NCBI GenBank assembly: GCA_964462985.1
Contig: CAYXAA010000011.1
Coordinates: 51,642-115,641, forward strand
DNA from: CAYXAA01 sp964462985
GTDB taxonomy: Bacteria; Pseudomonadota; Alphaproteobacteria; Rhizobiales; Stappiaceae
Direction of reading: 5' to 3'
DNA: 64,000 nt
Shown here: positions 8,864 to 17,107 of the stretch, piece by piece
Layout of the letters: every line of letters begins with the position of its first letter
How positions within the stretch are numbered: the stretch's first letter is position 1
Notes under the pieces: model-generated
What the model was told of the DNA's origin: nothing
The model's input: the letters and a program-made list of their open reading frames with translations, nothing else
The model's database searches: none
Made by a program: the position numbers and the translations under genes

Positions 8864-9727
8864 TCATCGGTTGGCGATTCCCCACATCGCAAAGAGATAC
8901 TTGCGGACGGCGAAGATGAAGATCAGCGCCGGCATCACCAGCATGGCGCCACCGGCAAATTTGAGCGGCAGCGGCGACACGTCGAGGCTTTGCAGCAGGA
9001 AGGCGGTAAGCGTTCGGTGCTCGATCGTCAGGACGGCGGCGGCGAACACCTCATTCCAAGAGATGACGAAGGCGAAGATCGCCGACGCCGCGATACCAGG
9101 AAGGATCAGCGGCAGAACAACCTTGGTGAAGGCCTGCAGGCGGGTGCAGCCAAGCGTCCATGCCGCTTCCTCGAGCTCGACCGGAACACCGGAGAACAGC
9201 GAGAAGGTGATGAGCACGGAGAACGGCAATGCCAGTGTCGTGTGCACCAGTGCCAGGCCCAGCACGCTGTCGTCGAGCCCGGTGCGGATGAACATCACGG
9301 CAAGCGGTAGCGCCAGCAGCGGTAGCGGGAACGCGCGCGTCATCAACACGAGCAGGCGGAAGCTTGCCTTGCCGCGGAACTCGAACCGCGACAGCGCGTA
9401 GCCCGCCGGCGCACCGAGCCCAATCGCCAGCACCATCGTCAGTCCGGCGACCATGACGGAATTCAGAAGGGCTTTCGCAACTCCCGCAAAACCGAGAAAG
9501 AACGACAGGCTGTCGGTGTCGAACGACGGCACGAAGCTTTTCGGGAAGCTGTTGATTGCTTCAGGCGATGAAAGGGCGTTTACCGCGAGCAGGTAGAGCG
9601 GGATCAGCACCCAGGCGCAAAGCAGGACCACCGCGGCGCCCACCAGCACGCGGCCGGCTCGGCGCGGATCAGTGCGAACGCCGGTGTCATCGTCGGCCGT
9701 AACGGCCGTAGTAGTGACTTCGCTCAT
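8864..9727 (-). CDS. Sugar ABC transporter permease, MalG-like
   Basis: A 287-residue inner-membrane permease with about six transmembrane segments and the EAA coupling loop ELEEAAWTLGCTRLQAFTKVVLP in the second half (quoted in part: EEAAWTLGCTRLQAF). The N-terminal MSEVTTTAVTADDDTG is hydrophilic and cytoplasmic. It overlaps the upstream MalF-like gene by 4 bases (ATGA), indicating translational coupling. It forms the heterodimeric channel of the CUT1 importer with that partner. Confidence 0.9.
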   Translation of the reverse strand: MSEVTTTAVTADDDTGVRTDPRRAGRVLVGAAVVLLCAWVLIPLYLLAVNALSSPEAINSFPKSFVPSFDTDSLSFFLGFAGVAKALLNSVMVAGLTMVLAIGLGAPAGYALSRFEFRGKASFRLLVLMTRAFPLPLLALPLAVMFIRTGLDDSVLGLALVHTTLALPFSVLITFSLFSGVPVELEEAAWTLGCTRLQAFTKVVLPLILPGIAASAIFAFVISWNEVFAAAVLTIEHRTLTAFLLQSLDVSPLPLKFAGGAMLVMPALIFIFAVRKYLFAMWGIANR

Positions 9728-10569
9728 ATCCGCGCTCCTTCTGGCACGCGCAGCAGGCGCAGATAGACCAGTGTGAAGCCGATCGAGATGCCAAGGATCA
9801 CGATGGCATAGGCCGCGGCGACGGCGCCGTCCTGAAGGTCGAACTGCCAGACATACGTCTCGCCCATCAGGACGGGCAGGTTGGTGCCGCCCAGCGCCGC
9901 GACGACGGCGAAGACTTCGAAGGCGAGGATCGTGCGGAGGATCAGCGCTGTCTGTAGGCTCGGCCGCAACAGCGGCAGCGTAACCTTGGTGAAGCGTTTC
10001 CAGGGACCGGCGCCGAACACCTCGGCTGCCTCGTAATATTCCTTGGGGATCAGACCCATGCCTGCAACGAGGATGACAAGGACAATCGCCGTCGCGCGCC
10101 AGATCTCAGCCAGCACCACCGCCAGGAAGATGATGCCCTTGTTCTGGTAGCCGAGCAGGGGGATCGGCTGATCGATCAGGCCGAGTCCGGCCATCAGGCT
10201 GTTGAGAAAGCCCGTCTGCTCGAAGATGGCGAGCCAGATCAGCCCGGCGGCGAGGTCGGAAATGCCGAGCGGGATTGTCCAGACATAGAGCACGAGATCG
10301 CGGCCCTTGCCCATCCGCGCAACGAGGCTCGCCATCAGGAGGGCTAGGGCGAGTTGGATGGGGACGACGGCAACGGCGAGTAGCATCGTATTCCAGAACG
10401 CGGTCTGGAACTTCCAGTGCCCCGCCATGGTGGCGAAATGATCGAGAGTAAAGCGGCCTTCGGCCGTAAACGCCTGCCAGCCGACCAGCACGAACGGGTA
10501 GACGAAGAACACGCAGAGAAACAGCGTGGCCGGCAGAAGCAGAAAATAGGGCAGGCTACGCAATTGCAT
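9724..10569 (-). CDS. Sugar ABC transporter permease, MalF/UgpA-like
   Basis: A 281-residue permease with six predicted membrane segments beginning at LPYFLLLPATLFLCVFFVYP. The EAA loop is KEYYEAAEVFGAGPWKRFTK. It lies between the binding protein and the MalG-like permease, overlapping the latter by 4 bases. The 178 bases that separate it from the binding-protein gene contain no recognisable gene. Confidence 0.9.
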   Translation of the reverse strand: MQLRSLPYFLLLPATLFLCVFFVYPFVLVGWQAFTAEGRFTLDHFATMAGHWKFQTAFWNTMLLAVAVVPIQLALALLMASLVARMGKGRDLVLYVWTIPLGISDLAAGLIWLAIFEQTGFLNSLMAGLGLIDQPIPLLGYQNKGIIFLAVVLAEIWRATAIVLVILVAGMGLIPKEYYEAAEVFGAGPWKRFTKVTLPLLRPSLQTALILRTILAFEVFAVVAALGGTNLPVLMGETYVWQFDLQDGAVAAAYAIVILGISIGFTLVYLRLLRVPEGARI

Positions 10570-10747
10570 CAGATTACCGTCCCGTCCGGTCCGTCCGGCT
10601 CGTGGGCAGGACCGCCACCGAGCCGAACAAGTCCGCGTTGTTCACCCCTTCCCGATTGCCGTTACCGCGTGCACGGGGACCGGCGCCTGCATCGCGACTG
10701 AGGGGGGTGCCGGCCCGCAGGTCGTGCGACCGTCTCGAAGAAGGACG

Positions 10748-12025
10748 TCACTCAACCGGACAGGGGCCGTCGGATGGAGCATCCGGCGCCCAGCACGGGG
10801 CCTTGCTCTCCTCCATGATTGCCCTGAGCGCCTCGGCTTGCTCGTCGAGTACGTCAGCGATGTCCTGCCCAGCCAGCACGATGCGTTCGAACGTGTCGAT
10901 GTAGACCTGGTTGAATTTGCCGTCGAGATTGCCGAGCCCCATGGGCAGCAGGCCCGGATTAGCATCCTCGGCACCCGACATCGCCGCGATGGCTGCACCC
11001 GAAATCTTAACTGCCGGTGGCATGTCGGCCGGCAACTCGACCTCAACCACCGGGAAGAAGTTGGTTGCCGAGAGGGTGGCGATCTGGGTTTCGGGCTTGA
11101 GCATGAAGGCCACGAGCTTCTTGGCCGCCTCCATGTCGGGCGCCGTCCGTGGTATGGCGACGCCGGCGACCACAGGCATGAAGCCACGGCCGGTCGGGCC
11201 GGCTGGCGCCGGGAAGGCGACAAAGTCGTCCGGACGCTGGTTGAACGCCTCGGCGAGCCGAGCGGTGTGATCGAATGCGATCCAGACTTCTTCGCTCAGA
11301 AGCTGTTCCTGCATGAATGCGAAGCCAGTGGAGCCGGGGTTGGTGTATTGCCACAGCTCCTTGAACTTCGCCCAGGCCGTCTGAGCCTCTGGTGAGCGGA
11401 ATTTCGTCACCATGGAATTGGTGTAGGAGGGGTAGAGATAGCCTTGGAAGAACCGGTGCTTGAGGCCCTTTGGACCAGCCGGGAAGCCGAATTTCGGCGA
11501 GCCCGTGGCCTCCGCAACCGCCTTGGTCCAGGCGATCAGCTCGTCGTAGGTCAGGGCGTTGATATCGGCCCCGTCCGGAAGATGCTCCAGCGCCTTCCGG
11601 TTGGCGGCCATCACATAGGTTGCCTGCATCCAGGGCAGGTATTTCTGCTCGGCGGTGTTGAGCGTGCCGAGCTTCTGAAATGTCTCGTTGACCTTCACGT
11701 CGCCAAGGTCAACGTCCGAGAGATCGATTAGATCGTCTGTGAGCGCCGTGAAGTCGCCGTGGAGGCCGCCGAGCACGGCAATGGTGCCGGAGCCCGCCTC
11801 AAGCTCGGCCTTGATGCGGGTCAGCCAAGGCCCGCCGTCGCTTGCCTGGTAATCGACCGGGCTGCCGAAGTCGGCGAGCACTTGCTCACGCATCTTCTGT
11901 GTCTCCTCGACCGGCTTCGCCTGGGTCGACCAGAACAGCTCTTCGGCCGACGCCACAGAAGTGCCGCTCGTCATGATAACGGCCGTAGCAAGCGCCGCCT
12001 TGAGCGCTTTTCCGGTGCTCCTCAT
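10748..12025 (-). CDS. Extracellular sugar-binding protein of a CUT1 ABC importer
   Basis: A 425-residue binding protein with a Sec signal peptide (MRSTGKALKAALATAVIMTS then VASAEE). In-frame ATGs exist further upstream, but only the one at 12025 has a good ribosome site (GGGGAG seven bases before it), so it is chosen. The mature protein follows the SBP_bac family pattern, with the ITAVLGGLHGDF-type early core, the PKFGFPAGPKGLKHRFFQGYLYPSY hinge region (quoted in part: GLKHRFFQGYLYP) and a cysteine-containing C-terminal tail SKAPCWAPDAPSDGPCP. The two tail cysteines could pair in the periplasm. It delivers the unknown glycoside to the downstream permeases. Confidence 0.88.
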   Translation of the reverse strand: MRSTGKALKAALATAVIMTSGTSVASAEELFWSTQAKPVEETQKMREQVLADFGSPVDYQASDGGPWLTRIKAELEAGSGTIAVLGGLHGDFTALTDDLIDLSDVDLGDVKVNETFQKLGTLNTAEQKYLPWMQATYVMAANRKALEHLPDGADINALTYDELIAWTKAVAEATGSPKFGFPAGPKGLKHRFFQGYLYPSYTNSMVTKFRSPEAQTAWAKFKELWQYTNPGSTGFAFMQEQLLSEEVWIAFDHTARLAEAFNQRPDDFVAFPAPAGPTGRGFMPVVAGVAIPRTAPDMEAAKKLVAFMLKPETQIATLSATNFFPVVEVELPADMPPAVKISGAAIAAMSGAEDANPGLLPMGLGNLDGKFNQVYIDTFERIVLAGQDIADVLDEQAEALRAIMEESKAPCWAPDAPSDGPCPVE

Positions 12026-12160
12026 CGTCTCACTCCCCATGGATGTTGCCATTCTGCCTCGCGCGAACCGCCTCCGTGCCATTGAGGACGGCAGACATCG
12101 ATCGCTTCTCGGCCCGTCTTAGTGCGGGCGATGCCGGTTCTCCGGCAGCCACGGGTCGTC

Positions 12161-13207
12161 TCAGCGGCGGCTTTCCGCCGGCGCGGGGCCGTGGCTTCCC
12201 CGTGCGATGAATCGAGCCGTTTTCAAATGAGTTACGGGCTCCTTCGGCGTCTCTTCGATCACCCGGTGGAGCATGCTGGCGATGGTTCGGGCGCTGTCCC
12301 GGGTCGACTGGTCGAAAGTGGTCAAGCCCGGCGGCGCGAATTCGGCGGCGGCAATGTTGTCGAAGCCGATCACCGACAGATCGTGCGGAATCGATAGCCC
12401 ATTGCTGGCTGCGTGACGCAGTGCAGCGAGCGCCAGCTCGTCAAACAAGCCGAGCACGGCTGTCGGGCGCTCGCCGGCTTCGAACATGGCCGCAATTGCG
12501 GCAGAGCGCGCGGATGCGTCGAATCGAGGCGCTCGCGCCACCTTGAGCGTAACCGATGGGTCGCCGCGACGGGTGATCGCTTCCGTCAGCCCACGCTCGC
12601 GGTCATAGCGAAAGGTCATCGGCTCCTCGATCGTGACCAGGCCGAAGTGGCGGTGACCGAGCTCGTAGAGCATGTCGAAGGCATGGGTGAACGCGGCGGC
12701 GCCGTCGGTGTCAAGCCAATGGTAGTGGTGCGCAGAATTGAGCAGGCGGCCGTGCGCGACGAAGGGAAAGCCTCGCTCGTACAGCAGGGTGAGGCGGGCA
12801 TCGTCTTCGGCGATGCGAGTAAGCACAACACCGTCGGCGCGACCGGAGCGGACGAGGTGTTCGAGAACGCCCAGTTCGGACTGGCCTTGCGGTGCGGTGA
12901 CGAGCAACAGGTCACTGCCGTGGGCGACGAGTCCCTCGCCGAGGCCAGTGATGAATTCGCCAAGGAAGGAATCGACGAAATCCGGGCCACGGATCGGCAG
13001 GACGAGGCCAACGAAGCCGCTGCGGCCCGAAACCAGGGACCGTCCCGCGCTGTTGGGGACATAACCGAGTTCGCGAGCCTTGGCCGCGACGCGCTCCCGG
13101 GTTTGCTGGGCAATGTCTTCGTAGCCGCCGAGTGCGCGCGACACGGTGGCTATCGAAAGATCGAGCGCCTGAGCCAGCTCCTTGAGCGTGCTGCGCCCTT
13201 TCGCCAC
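12161..13207 (-). CDS. LacI-family transcriptional regulator
   Basis: A 348-residue repressor. The helix-turn-helix and hinge are textbook: STLKELAQALDLSIATVSRA followed by LGYVPNSAGRSL. The effector domain has the VIGFDNIAAAEFAPPGLTTF block. A TTG four codons upstream also opens the frame, but a GGAGG sits five bases before the GTG at 13207, and the TTG would lie inside the operator, so GTG 13207 is the likely start. It is the promoter-proximal gene of the sugar operon (135 bases before the binding-protein gene, no strong terminator between). It therefore probably represses itself and the whole operon until a pathway sugar is present. Confidence 0.9.
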   Translation of the reverse strand: MAKGRSTLKELAQALDLSIATVSRALGGYEDIAQQTRERVAAKARELGYVPNSAGRSLVSGRSGFVGLVLPIRGPDFVDSFLGEFITGLGEGLVAHGSDLLLVTAPQGQSELGVLEHLVRSGRADGVVLTRIAEDDARLTLLYERGFPFVAHGRLLNSAHHYHWLDTDGAAAFTHAFDMLYELGHRHFGLVTIEEPMTFRYDRERGLTEAITRRGDPSVTLKVARAPRFDASARSAAIAAMFEAGERPTAVLGLFDELALAALRHAASNGLSIPHDLSVIGFDNIAAAEFAPPGLTTFDQSTRDSARTIASMLHRVIEETPKEPVTHLKTARFIARGSHGPAPAESRR

Positions 13208-13216
13208 CTTGGCCTC

Positions 13217-13232
13217 CAAAAAACGTTTTAGA
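13217..13232. promoter_or_regulatory. LacI operator O2
   Basis: A perfect 10-base core AAAACGTTTT (13220-13229) with the TTTTAGA right flank of O1. It has the central CG typical of LacI-family operators. It lies in the leader just upstream of the GGAGG of lacI, 32 bases centre to centre from O1, about three helical turns, which would allow side-by-side or cooperative binding. Confidence 0.7.
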
Positions 13233-13248
13233 TCGTGCAGAATGCCAT

Positions 13249-13264
13249 TCTAAAACGTTTTAGA
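13249..13264. promoter_or_regulatory. LacI operator O1
   Basis: A perfect 16-base palindrome TCTAAAACGTTTTAGA with central CG. It covers the -10 hexamer of the promoter described at 13257-13285, so repressor binding would block RNA polymerase directly. Confidence 0.75.
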
Positions 13265-13285
13265 GTTGATGAATTCGATTGTCAA
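13257..13285 (-). promoter_or_regulatory. Promoter of the lacI-sugar operon
   Basis: Read on the minus strand: -35 TTGACA (13280-13285), a 17-base spacer, -10 TAAAAC (13257-13262). The -35 is consensus; the -10 matches TATAAT at 4 of 6 positions and lies within O1. Transcription would begin near 13250 and carry O2 in the leader. Confidence 0.6.
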
Positions 13286-13416
13286 CGCGAATGCACCGTT
13301 CGCTTCTGCGCGCGTGTACGCAGACGTGGCCAGGTGACGCGTCCTTGAGAAATGGAATTCAGTTGCCACCGCAAGTTGTCCGATACCTGGCCTTGATTTT
13401 GACCGTTCGGCAAAGT

Positions 13417-14361
13417 CTATGCGCCGCCCTTCGCCCAGCTTGCGATAAGCCAATGGGCAATCGATAGCGGCGGCGGCACCTTGAGCCCGTCGGGATGCTT
13501 GCCAGCGAGCATCGCTCGTACCTCTTCGCGGGAGAACCAGCGGCAGGCGTCGAGCTCGGTCGCGTCCATCACGATCTCGTGGCTGAGCGCCTCACCACGG
13601 CAGCCGAGCATCAGCGAGGCTGGAAACGGCCAAGGTTGGCTTGCAAGGTACTCGACACGGCCGACCACGATACCCGACTCTTCGAACACCTCGCGCCGCA
13701 CGGCGTCTTCCACGGTCTCGCCCGGCTCGATGAAGCCGGCGAGCGTCGAGAATACGCCTTCCGGCAGGCGAGGCGGTCGGCCCATCAGGCAGCAGCCATC
13801 GCCATCGGTGATAAGCATGATTGCCACTGGATCCGTCCGCGGAAAGTGCAGGCCGCCGCAGGCTGGGCAGTCGCGGCGATAGCCGCCTTGGCTCATCACG
13901 CTCTCCACGCCGCAGCGCGAGCAGAACCGATGTGTCTGATGCCAGTGCGACAGGGCGCGGGCCTGAGCGAGAATACCAAGAACGTGCTGAGACAGGGCCC
14001 CTTGCAGTGCAAGCGTGCGCACGTCGATGGTCGTCAATCCGTAATCGGCTTCGAGCCGCTCGTCGGTGGCCGGGGTCGAAACGGCAAACACCGGGGATTG
14101 GCTGTCACGTTCGAAGCCGAGCAGGATCACCTCGTCTGCGATGAAGCCGAGTCGATCGGCTCGCGCCCGTGTATGCAGCACCGTGACGGGATCATGGGCG
14201 GTGGCAACGGCCTTCTCTCCGCAAAATACGACGAACCGGGCAGCGCGATCCTCTAGATGGCCACGCAGCCAAGCAGCATCTCCGCGATGCTCCGACAGGC
14301 GCTCTAGCAGGTTGCCGGCAAAGGCGAAGCCTGGCTCCGCGCAATGGGAATCGGAACTCAT
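13417..14361 (-). CDS. nudC: NAD(+) diphosphatase / Nudix hydrolase NudC
   Basis: A 314-residue NudC-type enzyme that hydrolyses NADH/NAD+ and NAD-capped RNA. The zinc ribbon is C-S-R-C (CSRCGVES) with a second pair in CPACGG. The Nudix box follows as GFIEPGETVEDAVRREVFEE-SG. The downstream ASQPWPFPASLMLG motif distinguishes NudC from other Nudix hydrolases. It is 34 bases downstream of the HIT-protein gene and probably cotranscribed with it. Its stop is about 210 bases before the lacI start, with the lacI promoter in that space. Confidence 0.93.
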   Translation of the reverse strand: MSSDSHCAEPGFAFAGNLLERLSEHRGDAAWLRGHLEDRAARFVVFCGEKAVATAHDPVTVLHTRARADRLGFIADEVILLGFERDSQSPVFAVSTPATDERLEADYGLTTIDVRTLALQGALSQHVLGILAQARALSHWHQTHRFCSRCGVESVMSQGGYRRDCPACGGLHFPRTDPVAIMLITDGDGCCLMGRPPRLPEGVFSTLAGFIEPGETVEDAVRREVFEESGIVVGRVEYLASQPWPFPASLMLGCRGEALSHEIVMDATELDACRWFSREEVRAMLAGKHPDGLKVPPPLSIAHWLIASWAKGGA

Positions 14362-14395
14362 CGGTCGCCTCGTTCTGGCGAGAAGCGGAGAAGGG

Positions 14396-14809
14396 TCATG
14401 CGTCGGAAAGCTGATTGGCCAGTGCGCCGATCAGCCGATCGCGTTCGGCCGGGTCGTAGGGCACCGGCGGCACGGCACCCCACACCGGCCCGGGCCATGC
14501 GGCATCATCCTGACGGCGCGCGATGACGTGGATGTGAAGCTGCGACACCTGGTTGCCAAGCGCCCCGACGTTGAGCTTCTGGCAGTCGGTCGTGGCGCGC
14601 AGCGCTTCGCTCGCTGCCGCGATCTCCTCTATGAGCTGGGCGCGGTCCTCGCGTCGCAGGTCGATTAGCTCGATCAGGTCGGGCCTGCGTGGGATGAGAA
14701 GCAGCCAAGGATAATTGGCGTCCTTCATCAGCCGCACGGCGCAAAGCCTGAGGTCGGTGACGAAATGGCTGTCCCCGGCGAGGCGCGGGTTGAGATCGAA
14801 AGGAATCAT
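14396..14809 (-). CDS. HIT-domain protein
   Basis: A 137-residue histidine-triad family protein, probably a nucleotidyl hydrolase or transferase. The start at MIPFDLNPRLAGD fits family N-termini; the frame opens 14 codons earlier. The active-site region reads SQLHIHVIARRQDDAAWPGP: it has two histidines spaced HxH, but the third position of the classical HxHxH triad is isoleucine. This matches, from memory, an alphaproteobacterial HIT-like subgroup. Activity is therefore uncertain. It is upstream of nudC in the same operon and divergent from the SRP RNA gene. Confidence 0.85.
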   Translation of the reverse strand: MIPFDLNPRLAGDSHFVTDLRLCAVRLMKDANYPWLLLIPRRPDLIELIDLRREDRAQLIEEIAAASEALRATTDCQKLNVGALGNQVSQLHIHVIARRQDDAAWPGPVWGAVPPVPYDPAERDRLIGALANQLSDA

Positions 14810-14922
14810 TCGGCCGGTCCCGTTCGTGACGGGAGTATAGCGGCAGCGCATTGTGAATGAAGCCGGATATCTATGCCACCGTCCTCTCGTTCAGCCTGCC
14901 GCAGCTGTGGATTGACCCAGGC

Positions 14923-14951
14923 TTGCCAAAGCGCCTGCTTCCCCTCATATA
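14923..14951 (+). promoter_or_regulatory. Promoter of the SRP RNA gene
   Basis: -35 TTGCCA (14923-14928), 17-base spacer, -10 CATATA (14946-14951). The predicted start, about 7 bases downstream, coincides with the 5' end of the SRP RNA stem at 14958. Confidence 0.6.
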
Positions 14952-14957
14952 GGACGC

Positions 14958-15054
14958 GGGAGGTTGGTGGTGGACGCGCCACTCGCCAACCGGGTCAGGT
15001 CCGGAAGGAAGCAGCCCCAACGAGTCCAGGTACGGGTCACCGTGCCAGCCTCCC
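14958..15054 (+). ncRNA. ffs: Small SRP RNA (4.5S type)
   Basis: The universally conserved SRP domain IV core is present: GGTCAGGTCCGGAAGGAAGC (14993-15012), with the GGAA tetraloop, followed by CAGCC. The ends form a long stem: GGGAGGTTGG (14958-14967) pairs over ten positions with CCAGCCTCCC (15045-15054). A length of about 97 bases is normal for the bacterial small SRP RNA, which binds Ffh to target membrane proteins cotranslationally. Placement just before dnaX is usual in alphaproteobacteria. Confidence 0.95.
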
Positions 15055-15192
15055 ACCTCCTCTCCGGATAATCGCACTGGATGATTGCATCCGTTGCGGC
15101 CCTGCTGGACAGGCGTCCCGCGGGTCGATATGCCCTGGGGACGCGTCGGAGGGGGGCGCACTCTCCGGCGATTGCCTTTAAAGTGGTCCGCG

Positions 15193-17043
15193 ATGGATGA
15201 GTTGACTCTGCCCGGAACCGAGACGGCGAGCGTGCGGCAAGAGCGCGCCTATCGCGTGTTGGCGCGCAAGTACCGACCGCAGACCTTCGCTGATCTCGTC
15301 GGCCAGGAGCCGATGGTCCAGACCCTTTCCAATGCCTTCGAGACCGGCCGCATCGCTCAAGCCTGGATGTTGACCGGCGTGCGCGGCGTCGGCAAGACCA
15401 CGACCGCCCGCATCCTTGCCCGCGGCCTGAACTACGAGATTCCCGGCGAGATTGACCGGCCAACGATCAAGCTAGACCGGCCGGGTGTGCATTGCCAGGC
15501 AATCATGGAAGGTCGCCATGTCGACGTCATCGAAATGGATGCGGCCTCTCATACCGGCATCGCAGATATCCGCGAGATCACCGATGCGGCCCGTTACCGC
15601 CCGGCGTCGGCACGCTACAAGGTCTATATCATCGACGAGGTCCATATGCTGTCAACGGCAGCCTTTAACGGGCTGCTGAAGACACTGGAGGAGCCTCCGG
15701 AGCACGTGAAGTTCATCTTCGCGACCACGGAGATCCGCAAGGTGCCGGTGACAGTGCTGTCGCGCTGCCAACGCTTCGACCTGCGCCGGATCGAGACCGC
15801 CAAACTGATTGGGCTACTGCGTCGCATTGCCGATCACGAGCAAATCTTGATCTCCGATGACGCACTGGCCCTGATCGCCCGCGCCGGCGAGGGCTCGGCG
15901 CGTGACAGTCTGTCGCTGCTCGACCAGGCGATCGCCCACAGCGGCGACCGGATCGAGGCGGAGGCCGTGCGGCAGATGCTGGGACTCGCTGACCGCGCTC
16001 GGGTGATCGACCTGTTCGAGAGCGTGATGAAGGGTGATGTTGCGTCTGCGCTCGACGAACTGAGGAACCAGTACGAGATTGGCGCCGATCCAGCCGTGGT
16101 GTTGACCGACCTTGCCGAGTTCACCCATCTGGTGACGCGGCTCAAGATCGTGCCGCGTGCTGGCGATGAGGCCTCCGTCACGGAAACCGAACGCCTGCGT
16201 GGCCGTGCCTTTGCCGAAAAACTTTCGCTCAGGGCATTGTCGCGGGCGTGGCAGATCCTCCTCAAGGGCATTGCCGAGGTTCAGGCGTCGCCGAAACCTC
16301 TTGCTGCCGCCGACATGGTGCTGATCCGCCTTGCCTATGCCGCCGACCTTCCCGACCCGGAGGAGGCGCTCCGGCTTTTGCGGAGCGGTGCAGTGCAGGC
16401 GGCGACGCCCAGCGCGACTGGACAGCAGGGGACCACCGCACCGCCGGCCTCCGGTCCCGGTCCATCGGCCATCGCGCCGGCCACAAGCCGCTCGACCGAT
16501 TCCGCACCTCAGGCTCGACTGCAGGCCGTCGTTTCGGGGCCAAGGCAGGCCGCCGGAAACCCTGCACCGACTCGACCGGATGCGATTACGACTCCCTCCG
16601 TTGCTCTCGTCTCGCTTGCCGATTGTGCGCAGCTTGCCGCCGAGAAACGCGACATTCCGCTCAAGGTGGCGATTGAACGCCAGATGCGTCTTGTCAAGTT
16701 CGAGCCGGGACGGATTGAGTTCCAGCCGACCTCGGAGGCGGATCCGGATCTCGCCGGACAACTCGGGCGCAAGCTCACCGAATGGACCGGGATGCGCTGG
16801 ATCGTGACCGTGAGCAGCGCGCAAGGGCGGCCGACTCTGCATGAAGAGCGCGAGGCGACGCAGGCACAGCTTCTGAGTGACGCCCGCTCGGATCCCGCGG
16901 TGGCGGCGATTCTGTCGGCGTTTCCCGGTGCCAAGGTGGTCGATGTCCGACTGCCGACGGCGATGGACGATGAAACGCTGGAAACCGCCGACCCGCTGCT
17001 TGCCGAGGCGGTGGGTGAGACGGACGAAGACGACCCGCTCTGA
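15193..17043 (+). CDS. dnaX: DNA polymerase III subunit gamma/tau
   Basis: A 616-residue clamp-loader ATPase. The conserved protein begins ARKYRPQTFADLVGQ at about residue 24, so the ATG at 15193 (MDELTLPGTE) is used although the frame is open upstream. Walker A GVRGVGKT is at residues 62-69; DEVHMLS (Walker B) and the sensor region VLSRCQRFDLRRI follow. The usual four-cysteine zinc module after Walker A is reduced to one cysteine (PGVHCQAI, about residue 100), as in rhizobial DnaX. A Pro/Ala-rich linker (about residues 400-480) precedes the tau C-terminal domain. It forms an operon with ybaB and recR. Confidence 0.95.
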   Translation: MDELTLPGTETASVRQERAYRVLARKYRPQTFADLVGQEPMVQTLSNAFETGRIAQAWMLTGVRGVGKTTTARILARGLNYEIPGEIDRPTIKLDRPGVHCQAIMEGRHVDVIEMDAASHTGIADIREITDAARYRPASARYKVYIIDEVHMLSTAAFNGLLKTLEEPPEHVKFIFATTEIRKVPVTVLSRCQRFDLRRIETAKLIGLLRRIADHEQILISDDALALIARAGEGSARDSLSLLDQAIAHSGDRIEAEAVRQMLGLADRARVIDLFESVMKGDVASALDELRNQYEIGADPAVVLTDLAEFTHLVTRLKIVPRAGDEASVTETERLRGRAFAEKLSLRALSRAWQILLKGIAEVQASPKPLAAADMVLIRLAYAADLPDPEEALRLLRSGAVQAATPSATGQQGTTAPPASGPGPSAIAPATSRSTDSAPQARLQAVVSGPRQAAGNPAPTRPDAITTPSVALVSLADCAQLAAEKRDIPLKVAIERQMRLVKFEPGRIEFQPTSEADPDLAGQLGRKLTEWTGMRWIVTVSSAQGRPTLHEEREATQAQLLSDARSDPAVAAILSAFPGAKVVDVRLPTAMDDETLETADPLLAEAVGETDEDDPL

Positions 17044-17107
17044 AGATTGACTTGCGGTGCGCGGAGTCGGGGCGCCTGGGCCGCTCTGGCGCCAATGCTA
17101 CGGAGAC

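Noticed and set aside
12131..12144. GCCGG-TTCT-CCGGC hairpin between lacI and the binding-protein gene as terminator
   Set aside because: Short stem without T-run; read-through from lacI into the transporter genes is more likely.
13217..13219. TTG as the lacI start
   Set aside because: It lies in operator O2 with no ribosome site, while GTG 13207 has GGAGG five bases upstream.
14873..15181. Protein-coding frames over the SRP RNA
   Set aside because: They cross a conserved structural RNA and have no protein-like features.
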